Made by a program: the position numbers and the translations under genes. Under the pieces are notes generated by a model. The model did not search any database. It was not told the origin of the DNA and was given only the letters and a program-made list of their open reading frames with translations. A stretch of DNA of 64,000 bases, from assembly GCF_013409005.1 (NCBI RefSeq), contig NZ_JACBZO010000001.1, positions 558,001 to 622,000 of the forward strand, read 5' to 3'. Positions 17,198-24,900 of this stretch are shown here, one piece after another. Source of the DNA: Demequina lutea (GTDB lineage: Bacteria; Actinomycetota; Actinomycetes; Actinomycetales; Demequinaceae). The stretch's first letter is position 1; every line of letters starts with the position of its first letter.

Positions 17198-18490
17198 CTA
17201 TGCGAGCGTGACCGTGACCTCGTGCTTTCCGGGCGCGGAGGCGTTCACCGTGGTGGTCTTGCCGTTCGCGGTCACCGAGTACTCGCCGGCTATCCCGTCG
17301 ATGACCACGCACCCCGCGTCGTCCGTGACGACGGTGGTGGGGCTCATCCACCATTCGCCCTTGATGAGTTCCTGGAGTGCGACGTAGGAGGGCTTGGGGG
17401 TGCCGTCGACGCGCACGAGCCCTGAGGGTGCGCCGAGCCATGAGCCCTCGTCGGCGAAACCCCAGTAGGTGAGCGACTCGGTCGCTGGGTGAGCGAAGAC
17501 GTTGCGGTAGTGGCTCACCATTTCTTGGGCCTGGCGCTCCTCGCCCTCGGGCGTCGAGGGCCACGATTCCACCTGGTAGTCGTTGAGATCGACGATGTCG
17601 GCAGGCATGATCTCGCCGGAGACCAGCGTGGTCTCCGTCATCTGGACGGGCAGACCGAAGCGGCCGAACCGGTCCAGGATGGACGTGATCGCGTCCTCCC
17701 CGCGGTAGCCCTGGTGCATGTGGGTCTGCACGCCGATCGCATCGATTTGAATGCCGGCCTCGAGGCACCGCTCGATGAGGTTCTCGTAGTCGGCGCTCAG
17801 GTCGAAGTCGTTGAGCACCAGCCTCGCCGAGGGGTTGGCCGCGTGTGCCTCCTCGAACGCCATGCGCACCATCTCGAGCTGGCCCTTGGAGAGCGCCAGC
17901 CTGGTCACGGCGTTCTCCTCCGCCGTGAACACGGGCAGGATGACCGCCTCGTTGATCGCGTCCCACAGGTCGATCACGCCCGCGAAGGCCGTGACGTCGC
18001 GGCGAATCCTGGCACGGATGGCCGCCTCTACGTCGGCATCGGACTTGTCCATCAGCCACTGTGGCGCGAGCGTGTGCCACACGAGCGGGTGCCCCTTGAT
18101 GGTGGTGCCTCGCTCGGCGAAGTAGCGGGCGGTCGCCATCAGGCGGTCGGTATTGGGGTGGCCCTCCGCGGGCTCGAAGCGACGCCAATAGAACGGCAGC
18201 GTGACGGTGTTGTAGAGCCCGAACCACAGGGGCTCAAGTGTGGTCGCACGTGACGGCTTGGCGCCCCCAAAGATGCTCTCAGCGTCGGCGTCGGTCTCAC
18301 CGTTAGCGGATCCGATGAAGTCGAAGCCGGTGTTGCCAAAGCCGAAGGCGTGACGCGTCTGCTCAACGGTGACCTCGCGACCGGCCAGCGGGACGCCGGC
18401 GGCGTCGAGGACGGTAACGGTCGTGGAGGTGGTGCGGTGCCCGTACTGGGAGGCGACGGCGTGCGCTGCTCTTTTGGGCGCGGCGTTCAT
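17198..18490 (-). CDS. GH10 endo-1,4-beta-xylanase, copy C
   Basis: A 430-residue GH10 xylanase, same architecture as copy A, with acid/base E181 and nucleophile E286. It differs from copy A at only four residues (17, 383, 410, 414). The DNA from about 17351 through 18558, including 60 bases of upstream sequence, is essentially identical to 4521-5728, while the last 150 bases of the gene differ at about ten positions, a mosaic pattern. No signal peptide is visible. A HipA gene lies upstream on the same strand. Confidence 0.9.
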   Translation of the reverse strand: MNAAPKRAAHAVASQYGHRTTSTTVTVLDAAGVPLAGREVTVEQTRHAFGFGNTGFDFIGSANGETDADAESIFGGAKPSRATTLEPLWFGLYNTVTLPFYWRRFEPAEGHPNTDRLMATARYFAERGTTIKGHPLVWHTLAPQWLMDKSDADVEAAIRARIRRDVTAFAGVIDLWDAINEAVILPVFTAEENAVTRLALSKGQLEMVRMAFEEAHAANPSARLVLNDFDLSADYENLIERCLEAGIQIDAIGVQTHMHQGYRGEDAITSILDRFGRFGLPVQMTETTLVSGEIMPADIVDLNDYQVESWPSTPEGEERQAQEMVSHYRNVFAHPATESLTYWGFADEGSWLGAPSGLVRVDGTPKPSYVALQELIKGEWWMSPTTVVTDDAGCVVIDGIAGEYSVTANGKTTTVNASAPGKHEVTVTLA

Positions 18491-18563
18491 GTGGGTGCTC
18501 CTGTGCCCGTGCGGGGCGGTGCGTCGGCGTTAGAAAACGATATCGAACCCACTGTAGTGCGGC

Positions 18564-19775
18564 TCAGGCTGGGCCGTCACGCAGGTTGGCGATGAAGACC
18601 AGGATCTGCTCCCGTAGGGCAGGGAAGGATCCCTCCAGCGGGGCCTCTTCCTTTACGGCCTCCTCAAGTTGGTCGAGCGTGTCCCCGATCACGGCCGCGG
18701 CCCGCCTCAGTCCCCACGAGGTGAACTCGGCGAGCAGATCGTCCCCGGTGATGTCGGCGTGACGGTACTTTCCGTTGACGGCCAAGGCGAGCTTGCCGTC
18801 GTTTCTCATGTGGGCCTGCGGCACCACGTCGTAGGCGGGCGCGAGGCGCACCTGGCCGTCGGTCGGGTGCAGCAGCCCGATGTTCTTGGTGTGCATGTCG
18901 AGGTTGCCGATGCCGACCGCGAGGATCACCATGCGCGCGAGGGCCACCAAGTCCTGTTCGGGGGCGTGCCGCACGAGCGTCTCTGCGACGCGTGGGAGGC
19001 TGACGACGCCGCCCATCTCCTGGTACTTCTGGTTTCCACGCGCCCCAAGCGCCTGGCTGAAGTCCTCCTGATGGACGCGTCGTCCGCCCGCTCGGTCGTA
19101 ACGCTCGATCACCAGCGTGGCAAGGCCATCGAAGTCCTCGATCCGTGTCGCGAATGAGGCGAGCCCGATCCTGCGTGCGAGCCGCGACCCATATTCCTCA
19201 TCGAAGATCACCGTCGCCTTGTCATCCTTGAGCTGGGGCTTCAGGATGTGCGTACTGGGGTACCCGCCGAGAGCCTGCGCCCACCCCTCACCCGTGCGCA
19301 CCAGAACGATCTTCGGCTGGACACCACCGAGAGACGACTTGCCCGTGTCGGGCGCATTGGCGAGCGGCGATCCGATCGGGTCCTCGAGGAGGCCGCGAAT
19401 CTCCGCGGGCGAGACGGGCTTGAGGCTGGGCGTTTTGGGTTCCGTGGGGTCGCCCGGGTCCCACAACTGCAATGCCCCCGCAACATCCCGCCCGTAGCGG
19501 GCCAGGAACCCCGGCGTGTCGCCCGCGCGGAGCCCGCTCTGCTGCAGCATGTAGTCGTGCTGGTCGCCCTCGGGAAGCAGTTCGGCGAACCAGTTGCGCC
19601 GCCGACCCGACTGGTCGCGCCGTTGTCGGGCGACCAAAGGGACCGCGACCGAGAGCACGGGGCTGTTCGCGCCAAACCGCTCGATTCCCTCGGTGCTGGG
19701 GATGAAATCGAAGCTCTGTGCGTCGCCCTCTAGTGTGCCGACGATTGTCCCGTGAAGCTCAACCGCGAGGAGCAT
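18564..19775 (-). CDS. hipA: HipA-family serine/threonine kinase toxin
   Basis: About 403 residues from the ATG at 19773-19775, which overlaps the end of hipB. HipA kinases phosphorylate targets such as glutamyl-tRNA synthetase and cause growth arrest or persistence. Visible motifs are the N-terminal subdomain (FAELLPEGDQ), the P-loop region SSLGGVQPKIVLV, the catalytic loop GNLDMHTKNIGLL (aspartate and asparagine) and the metal-binding APAYDVVP. All kinase residues look intact. It is coupled to the antitoxin gene hipB, whose upstream region carries two good operators. Confidence 0.9.
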   Translation of the reverse strand: MLLAVELHGTIVGTLEGDAQSFDFIPSTEGIERFGANSPVLSVAVPLVARQRRDQSGRRRNWFAELLPEGDQHDYMLQQSGLRAGDTPGFLARYGRDVAGALQLWDPGDPTEPKTPSLKPVSPAEIRGLLEDPIGSPLANAPDTGKSSLGGVQPKIVLVRTGEGWAQALGGYPSTHILKPQLKDDKATVIFDEEYGSRLARRIGLASFATRIEDFDGLATLVIERYDRAGGRRVHQEDFSQALGARGNQKYQEMGGVVSLPRVAETLVRHAPEQDLVALARMVILAVGIGNLDMHTKNIGLLHPTDGQVRLAPAYDVVPQAHMRNDGKLALAVNGKYRHADITGDDLLAEFTSWGLRRAAAVIGDTLDQLEEAVKEEAPLEGSFPALREQILVFIANLRDGPA

Positions 19776-20004
19776 CGTCGCCTCCCCAGGTCGCGGTGAA
19801 CTCGATTCCCGTGGCACGCGCGAGGCTCAGCAGCCGGCGCAGGTAGATGGTCGACTTGCCCGCCTCGATCTCGCTGATGGTGCTCTGTGGGACGGCGAGC
19901 TGCGTGGCGAGCTGCTGTTGAGACATCCCACGATCGAGACGCGCCTGCTGGATGGCCAGTCCGAAGTCGGCGGGAGCATGCAGAGCGGCGGTCTGCTTAG
20001 ACAT
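19759..20004 (-). CDS. hipB: HipB-type antitoxin (XRE family)
   Basis: An 81-residue Cro/C1-type helix-turn-helix protein: LAIQQARLDRGMSQQQLATQ, VPQSTISEIEAGKS and LRRLLSLARATGIEF are the usual helices. It precedes and overlaps hipA by 17 bases, the standard hipBA order, and would neutralise HipA and repress the operon. The C-terminal tail (TATWGGDDAPRG) is short. Two TATCG-N8-CGATA sites lie directly upstream. Confidence 0.9.
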   Translation of the reverse strand: MSKQTAALHAPADFGLAIQQARLDRGMSQQQLATQLAVPQSTISEIEAGKSTIYLRRLLSLARATGIEFTATWGGDDAPRG

Positions 20005-20017
20005 GACGATCCTTCCG

Positions 20018-20089
20018 TATCGTTATTTCACGATACCGCATGCTCATCGGAATATCACGATATTCGGTGAGTATCGTGTTTTTCCGATA
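20018..20089. promoter_or_regulatory. Two HipB-type operators upstream of hipBA
   Basis: TATCG-N8-CGATA occurs at 20018-20035 and again at 20072-20089, 54 bases apart. Between them the AT-rich palindrome GAATATCACGATATTC (20050-20065) may be a promoter or third site. The spacing and dyad match the published Escherichia coli HipB operator form TATCC-N8-GGATA with one changed base per half-site. The first site overlaps the ribosome-binding zone of hipB. Confidence 0.75.
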
Positions 20090-20134
20090 CTGCCCACGGC
20101 GTCGCGCCCACTCCGCGCCGTCCGCTCTTTCGCC

Positions 20135-20256
20135 CCGTCCCGCCCCGCCACGCCCCGTCCCGTCCCGCCACGCCGCGCCCGCCACGCCGCGCCCGCCCCG
20201 CCCCGTCCCGTCCCGCCCCGCCCCGCCCCGTCCCGTCCCGCCCCGCCCCGCCCCCC
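20135..20256. repeat. C-rich low-complexity tract
   Basis: About 120 bases of CCGCCCCGTCCCG-type repeats on the plus strand, almost pure C/G with T and few A. The minus strand is therefore rich in GGGG/GGG runs and could form G-quadruplexes. It lies between the hipBA operators and the palindromic repeat at 20257-20352. No gene. Confidence 0.7.
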
Positions 20257-20352
20257 GACGCTACGAACCAATCACGCCTGCGTCGGCCGGCGTGTCCGCG
20301 TTGAGTCGGGGCCGGCAACGGCGTGTCGTGCCGCCAATTGGTTCGGAGCGTC
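20257..20352. repeat. GAACCAAT palindromic repeat, locus 1
   Basis: GACGCTACGAACCAAT (20257-20272) pairs with ATTGGTTCGGAGCGTC (20337-20352), 15 of 16 positions complementary, across a 64-base loop that itself contains GC-rich self-complementary stretches. It is one member of a family also found at 24626-24851, 31576-32175, 33166-33310 and 44641-44945, always between genes. It lies 60 bases past the metX2 stop, so it could also serve as a terminator hairpin. Confidence 0.75.
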
Positions 20353-20412
20353 GGGGGACGGGTGTCGCGGGTGCCCCGAGTTCCCCGGGTGCCCCGAGTT
20401 CCCCGACGCCCC

Positions 20413-21624
20413 CTAGACCAGAGTCCGCGTGAGCAACCCGTCGACCAGTGCGTTGAGCGCTTCGGACTCGACAAGGAATCCATCGTGGCCCACGTCCGAG
20501 TGGAGCAGGTCCACCCCTGCGCAACCGGGTAGGGCGGCCGCCAGTTCCTTGGAGTGCGACAGCGGGTACAGCCTGTCCGAGTCGACCGCCGCCACGAGTG
20601 CCGGGCCCTCGAATTCTGCCAGCGCTTTTTCGATGCCGCCGCGTCCTCGGCCCACGTCGTGCGTGTTGACGGCGTGGACGATGCGCAGGTAGGTGTTGGC
20701 GTCGAAGCGCCTTGCCAGCTTCTCGGCGTGGTGCTCCAGGTACGACTCGACGGCATACTTGCCCGCCCCTTCGACGCCGGGGCCGAGGAGCACGTCAGCG
20801 ACCTCGTCCTTGACCGCGGCTTGCGCCGACCGCCCAAACCGCTCCTGCAGCTCCGGCTCGCTCCGGTATGTGGTGTGCGCGATCATGCGCGCGATGCCCA
20901 GGCCCACGTGGGGCCCCTCGCCGTCGGCCGCGTCGTAGTAGTCGCCGCCCGCGAATCGGGCATCGGCGCGAATGGCCGCGGTCTGCGCGGCGCCCCACGC
21001 GATCTGCTCCGCCGTGGTGGCCGCGGTGGTGCCGACGGCGGCGATGGACCTCACCCGGCGGGGGTAGGTGGCCGCCCACTCGAGCGCGCGCATCCCACCC
21101 ATCGACGGCCCGAGCATGAGCAGCCACGCGTCGATCCCGAGGGCGTCGGTGAGCCGCACCTCTGCCTCCACCATGTCCCGCAGCGTCAGCCACGGAAAGC
21201 GCGAACCCCACGGGCGTCCGTCCGTGGGGTGAGGGTGAGCGGGTCCGGTGGTGCCCTGACAGCCGCCGACGATGTTGGCGGAGACGATGAAGTGGCGAGT
21301 GGGGTCGAGCGGTCGCCCCGGCCCGATGAGCGAGTTCCACCAGCCGCCCGTGAGGTGGCCTGGACCGGCGTGGCCGAATGCGTGGCTGTCGCCCGAGAGG
21401 GCGTGCGACACGTAGATCGCGTTGTCGCGCGCCTCGTTGAGGGTGCCCCACGTCTCGTAGGCGAGGGTCACGTCGGGAAGCACCTCGAGCGGGTCCGCCT
21501 CGAGCGGCAGGTCGCCGATGTCGAGAAACCTTCTCTCGCCGGGGTGGTCGCCTGGGCGCCACGCCCCCGACGCCGGTACAGGCGTCGGGGGAGCGTCAAC
21601 CCATTCGGACGCGTCGTCGTCCAT
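20413..21624 (-). CDS. metX: Homoserine O-acyltransferase MetX, copy 2
   Basis: A 403-residue alpha/beta hydrolase-fold enzyme that acylates homoserine in methionine synthesis. It has the oxyanion region [14 protein letters not shown], the nucleophile serine in LGPSMGGM, the catalytic aspartate in DSDRLYPL and the histidine in DVGHDGFL. It follows metY by 18 bases on the same strand, forming a metY-metX operon in which the acyl-homoserine product is used by MetY. Two other metX copies are present: one broken (5747-6625), one intact but diverged (24901-26097). Confidence 0.9.
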   Translation of the reverse strand: MDDDASEWVDAPPTPVPASGAWRPGDHPGERRFLDIGDLPLEADPLEVLPDVTLAYETWGTLNEARDNAIYVSHALSGDSHAFGHAGPGHLTGGWWNSLIGPGRPLDPTRHFIVSANIVGGCQGTTGPAHPHPTDGRPWGSRFPWLTLRDMVEAEVRLTDALGIDAWLLMLGPSMGGMRALEWAATYPRRVRSIAAVGTTAATTAEQIAWGAAQTAAIRADARFAGGDYYDAADGEGPHVGLGIARMIAHTTYRSEPELQERFGRSAQAAVKDEVADVLLGPGVEGAGKYAVESYLEHHAEKLARRFDANTYLRIVHAVNTHDVGRGRGGIEKALAEFEGPALVAAVDSDRLYPLSHSKELAAALPGCAGVDLLHSDVGHDGFLVESEALNALVDGLLTRTLV

Positions 21625-21642
21625 GGTGTGTGCAGGCCTCGC

Positions 21643-23052
21643 TTACGCGTTCGCCGTGATGCTCGACCGCGCGGCGCCCGTTGAACGCACCGCCGCCGCG
21701 GCCGCAAAGCCCGTCGCGAGGTCGGCCAGGATGTCGTCGATGTGCTCAATTCCCACCGAGAGCCGCACCAACCCGGGCGTGACGCCCGCGGTCAACTGCT
21801 CCTCCGGGGTCAGCTGCGAGTGCGTCGTGGTCGCCGGGTGGATCACGAGCGAGCGCACGTCGCCGATGTTGGCCACGAGCGAGTGCAGTTCCAGAGCGTC
21901 GACGAACGCGCGGCCCGCCTCGACCCCGCCCTCGATCTCAAACGCGAGCACCGAGCCGGCTCCGCGCGGCGCGTACTTGAGCTGGAGAGCGTGCCACGGG
22001 GAGGACTCGAGGCCCGCGTAACTGACGCTTTCCACATCGTCACGGGCATCAAGGTAGCGCGCTACCTTAGTTGCGTTCTCGACGTGACGCTCGATGCGCA
22101 GCGACAGCGTCTCGATGCCCTGCGCGATGAGGAACGCGTTGAACGGCGAGATCGCGGGGCCGAGGTCGCGAAGCAGTTGGACACGCGCCTTGAGAATGAA
22201 CGCGAGGTTGGCACCAAGCGCGGAGCCGACGCCAAGGTCGCGGGCATAGACGATGCCGTTGTAGCTCGGGTCGGGGGTGTTGTACTGCGGGAAGCGCTCC
22301 GGGCTCTGCGCAAAGTCGAAGGAGCCGCCGTCGACGATCACGCCGCCGATCGCGGTGCCGTGGCCGCCCAGGTACTTGGTGGCGGAGTGGGTGACGATGT
22401 CCGCGCCCCACTGGAACGGCTGGATCAGGTACGGGCTCGCGACGGTGTTGTCCACGATGAGGGGAACGCCCACCTCGTGAGCCACCGCGGCGACGGCCTC
22501 GATGTCGAGGAGGTCCTGCTTGGGGTTGGAGATGGCCTCGCCGAAGAAGGCCTTGGTGTTGGGGCGGACGGCCGCGCGCCACGACTCGGGGTCATCGGGG
22601 TTCTCCACAAAGCTGACCTCGATCCCGTACTTGGGAAGCGTGTAGTGGAACAGGTTGTACGTGCCTCCATAGAGCGAGGGGGAGGAGACGATGTGGTCGC
22701 CCGCCTCGGCCAGGTTCTGGATGGCGAGCACGTTGGCGGCGCTGCCTGAGGCCACCAGCAGGGCGGCAACACCACCCTCGAGCGCGGCGACCCGCTGCTC
22801 CACGGCGTCCTGCGTCGGGTTGCCGATGCGCGTGTAAATGGGGCCGAGGTCGGACAGCGCGAAGCGGGCGGCCGCCTCGTTCGTGTCCTTAAAGACGTAC
22901 GCCGTGGTCTGGTAGATGGGCAGCGCACGTGCGCCGGTGGCGGCATCGGGCGTCTGTCCTGCGTGAACCTGCTTGGTTTCGAAGGCCCAGTTGTCATGTG
23001 AATCGCCCCGGGTTTGGTGGAGGGTCTGATTCCCCGAAAGGATGGGAGTCAT
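21643..23052 (-). CDS. metY: O-acetylhomoserine sulfhydrylase MetY with an IS-derived start
   Basis: PLP-dependent Cys/Met metabolism enzyme, converting O-acylhomoserine plus sulfide to homocysteine. The native protein begins MTNWAFETKQVHAGQTPDA; the PLP lysine is in HSATKYLGGHG. An IS3 copy (22999-24307) sits directly on the start. The sequence kept next to the gene reads ATGACAACTGG, one C short of ATGACCAACTGG, so its own ATG is out of frame. The coding frame stays open into the IS, where an ATG at 23050-23052 would add about 20 foreign residues (MTPILSGNQTLHQTRGDSHD). Expression would depend on the IS; the native promoter is stranded beyond 24307. Confidence 0.85.
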   Translation of the reverse strand: MTPILSGNQTLHQTRGDSHDNWAFETKQVHAGQTPDAATGARALPIYQTTAYVFKDTNEAAARFALSDLGPIYTRIGNPTQDAVEQRVAALEGGVAALLVASGSAANVLAIQNLAEAGDHIVSSPSLYGGTYNLFHYTLPKYGIEVSFVENPDDPESWRAAVRPNTKAFFGEAISNPKQDLLDIEAVAAVAHEVGVPLIVDNTVASPYLIQPFQWGADIVTHSATKYLGGHGTAIGGVIVDGGSFDFAQSPERFPQYNTPDPSYNGIVYARDLGVGSALGANLAFILKARVQLLRDLGPAISPFNAFLIAQGIETLSLRIERHVENATKVARYLDARDDVESVSYAGLESSPWHALQLKYAPRGAGSVLAFEIEGGVEAGRAFVDALELHSLVANIGDVRSLVIHPATTTHSQLTPEEQLTAGVTPGLVRLSVGIEHIDDILADLATGFAAAAAVRSTGAARSSITANA

Positions 23053-23377
23053 GCCAGCACCGAGGAAGTATCCGCAGGAGCTCAGGGAGCGTTCCGTGCG
23101 GCTTGTGAGAGAAGCGATGTCGCAGGAGACGTCGCTGTCGATGAACGCGGCCGTGGTCCGTGTCGGTCATCGGGTCGGAGTGAACTCAGACACGCTGCGT
23201 GGCTGGGTGAAACAGGCCCGGATCAATGCCGGAGAGGTTGCCGGTGTCACGACGACGGACGCGGCCACGATCAAGGCGTTGGAGCGAGAAGTGCGAGAAC
23301 TTAAACGCGCGAACGAGATCTTGCTTGCCGCGTCTTCTTTCTTCGCGCGGGAGCTCGACCCGCGACTTCCGTTCTAG
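23042..23377 (+). CDS. IS3 transposase OrfA (copy 2)
   Basis: Intact 111-residue OrfA, identical by eye to those at 158-493 and 61016-61351, with the helix-turn-helix and C-terminal leucine-rich helix. Its start region overlaps, in antisense, the IS-derived start now serving metY. The ribosome site AAAGGATGGGAG lies upstream. Without a working OrfB next to it, this copy could only supply OrfA. Confidence 0.9.
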   Translation: MGVMPAPRKYPQELRERSVRLVREAMSQETSLSMNAAVVRVGHRVGVNSDTLRGWVKQARINAGEVAGVTTTDAATIKALEREVRELKRANEILLAASSFFARELDPRLPF

Positions 23378-24292
23378 TGGCCTTTATCGATGAGCATCGC
23401 TCACGGTTCGGGGTCGAGCCAATCTGCCGGGTGCTCACCGAGCACGTCCTGACCGGCTCGCTCTCGCACCCATAACGCCATCTCAAGCGCATCAAGGGGC
23501 AAGTCAGTGGGCATTTTCGACATCGTCCGCCACCCGACGATCCGGCGCGAGAACACGTCGGTGACGAACGCGGTGAACGCCATCCCTTCCCACGTCGGAA
23601 CATAGGTGAAGTCCACGACCCACAGTTCGTTGGGACGCTCGGCGCGGAAGTTGCGTTGAACGTGATCCGGCGGACGCGTCGCCGCAGCATCTGGTCTTGT
23701 GGTGATGAACTGCTTGCCACGACGCGTTCCCCGCAGTCCCTGAACACGCATCAGGCGTTCCACGGTGCACCGAGCGACCTCGACCCCGTCGCGGTGCAGC
23801 AAGCGCCACACCTTACGGGGGCCGCTGATGCCTCGGCCGCGGTTGCGGTCCCAGAACACCGCCTCGATCAAGGAGGCAACTTCCCGGTCACGCACTGAAC
23901 GCGCCGAGTCGGGACGGTTCCTGGCGGCGTAGTAACCCGACGGGGTCATCCAGCATTCGGACGCGGGAGCTCAATACACCGCGCTGCGCTATTCGGAACG
24001 GCTCGCAGACGTGGGAGCGATCGCGTCGATCGGGACCGTCGGGGACTCCTACGACAACGCCCTCGCAGAGACCGTCGTCGGGCTCTACAAAACCGAGTGC
24101 GTGACAATCGACGGCCCGTTCCGCACCGCTGACGAGCTTGAATACGCAACCCTGTCCTGGGTGCACTGGTTCAATGAAAACCGGCTGCACTCCTCGATCG
24201 GATACCTCACCCCGATCGAGATGGAAGACCTGTACTACCGTGAGAACACGACCCAGGAGCAGCCGCTCCTGGGAGAACTCACCCTCCACTAA
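23377..24292 (+). pseudogene. IS3 transposase OrfB broken by internal inversion
   Basis: Codons for the first 22 or so residues (to ICRVLTEH) are in the normal plus orientation, then about 500 bases (23444-23945) are inverted so that the middle of orfB reads on the minus strand (SGYYAARNRPDSARSV... to ...PLDALEMALWVRERAGQD). The C-terminal part (IQHSDAGAQYTALRYSERLA... to the end at 24292) is again plus-strand. The first catalytic aspartate lies in the inverted block, so no working OrfB can be made. Confidence 0.9.
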
Positions 24293-24307
24293 ACCCGGGG
24301 CGATTCA

Positions 24308-24434
24308 AGGCCCAGTTGGTCATGGTGTATCTCCTGGTGGTGGGGTAGGTCATTACTGTGTGGGGGAAGAGGGTGACCTATCACTGCCCGGAGCTGGGCG
24401 GGGGATGCCGCCAGTCCCGCGACCATGACAGGTC
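24308..24434 (-). promoter_or_regulatory. Stranded native metY start and leader, with a possible structured RNA
   Basis: On the minus strand the sequence ends CCAGGAGATACACCATGACC, the original metY ribosome site (AGGAG) and ATG, followed by codons TNWA and then the IS. Further upstream GACCTGTCA (24426-24434) pairs with TGATAGGTC (24375-24383) through nine pairs including one G-U, enclosing an inner hairpin CTGGCGG/CCGCCCAG. Actinobacterial met genes often carry SAM-binding leaders, but I cannot match this to SAM-I, SAM-II or SAM-IV cores, so the class is undetermined. Confidence 0.4.
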
Positions 24435-24625
24435 TGCGGTTGCGACACGTGGGGTGTGGGCCCGCGGAGGTTCTTGCTCGCGACTCAAGGGTGCGAGCGG
24501 GACGCCCTGTGCGGGCGCACGCCAAACGTGCGCTGGACTAGCGACACATTCGGCGGAACATGGTGGTGAGTTTAGAAGCGAGTGCTCGAAAATTGCAAAC
24601 CGGGGCTTGGCCCCGCCCCGCCCTG

Positions 24626-24851
24626 CCCCGCTAGTGGCTCAATCCGTACCGGATTTCGCGGGTCTGGCCCCGCTGGTGGCTCAATCCGTACCGGATTTCG
24701 CCGTCCCCGCTGCGACGCTGCGAACCAATTCGGGCGCCACGTCGGCCGTCCCCGCTGCGACGCTGCGAACCAATTCGGGCGCCGACGCGCCGGTAGCTTG
24801 GGTGCTGGCGCCATCTGCATCGGCGAGTCGCATGCAAATTGGTTCGTACCG
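24626..24851. repeat. GAACCAAT repeat cluster, locus 2
   Basis: Two tandem pairs followed by a single arm. CCCCGCTRGTGGCTCAATCC recurs at 24626 and 24668 (period 42). CCGTCCCCGCTGCGACGCTG recurs at 24701 and 24746 (period 45), each followed by CGAACCAATTCGGGCGCC. The opposite-strand arm AAATTGGTTCGTACCG lies at 24836-24851. It fills the gap between metX3 and the metY leader; no gene is seen between 24435 and 24900. Confidence 0.7.
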
Positions 24852-24900
24852 TTGGGGGTGCGGACTGCGGACTGCGGACTGCGGAGTAACGGCCGACGGC

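Larger units (their letters stand above)
22999..24307 (+). mobile_element. IS3-family element, copy 2, with an internal inversion
   Basis: Both terminal repeats (TGAATCGCCCCGGG at 22999, CCCGGGGCGATTCA at the right end) are intact and outward matching. The length is about 1309 bases against 1332 for copy 3. Inside, the segment about 23444-23945 is reversed relative to copies 1 and 3, and a few bases are missing at each joint. It separates metY from its upstream region. The flanking target sequence AGGCCCAGTTG(G)TCATG is present on both sides. Confidence 0.9.

Noticed and set aside
24300-24560. SAM-IV or SAM-I riboswitch upstream of metY
   Set aside because: A stem-rich leader is present but the conserved core sequences of these classes could not be found; kept only as an unclassified leader.
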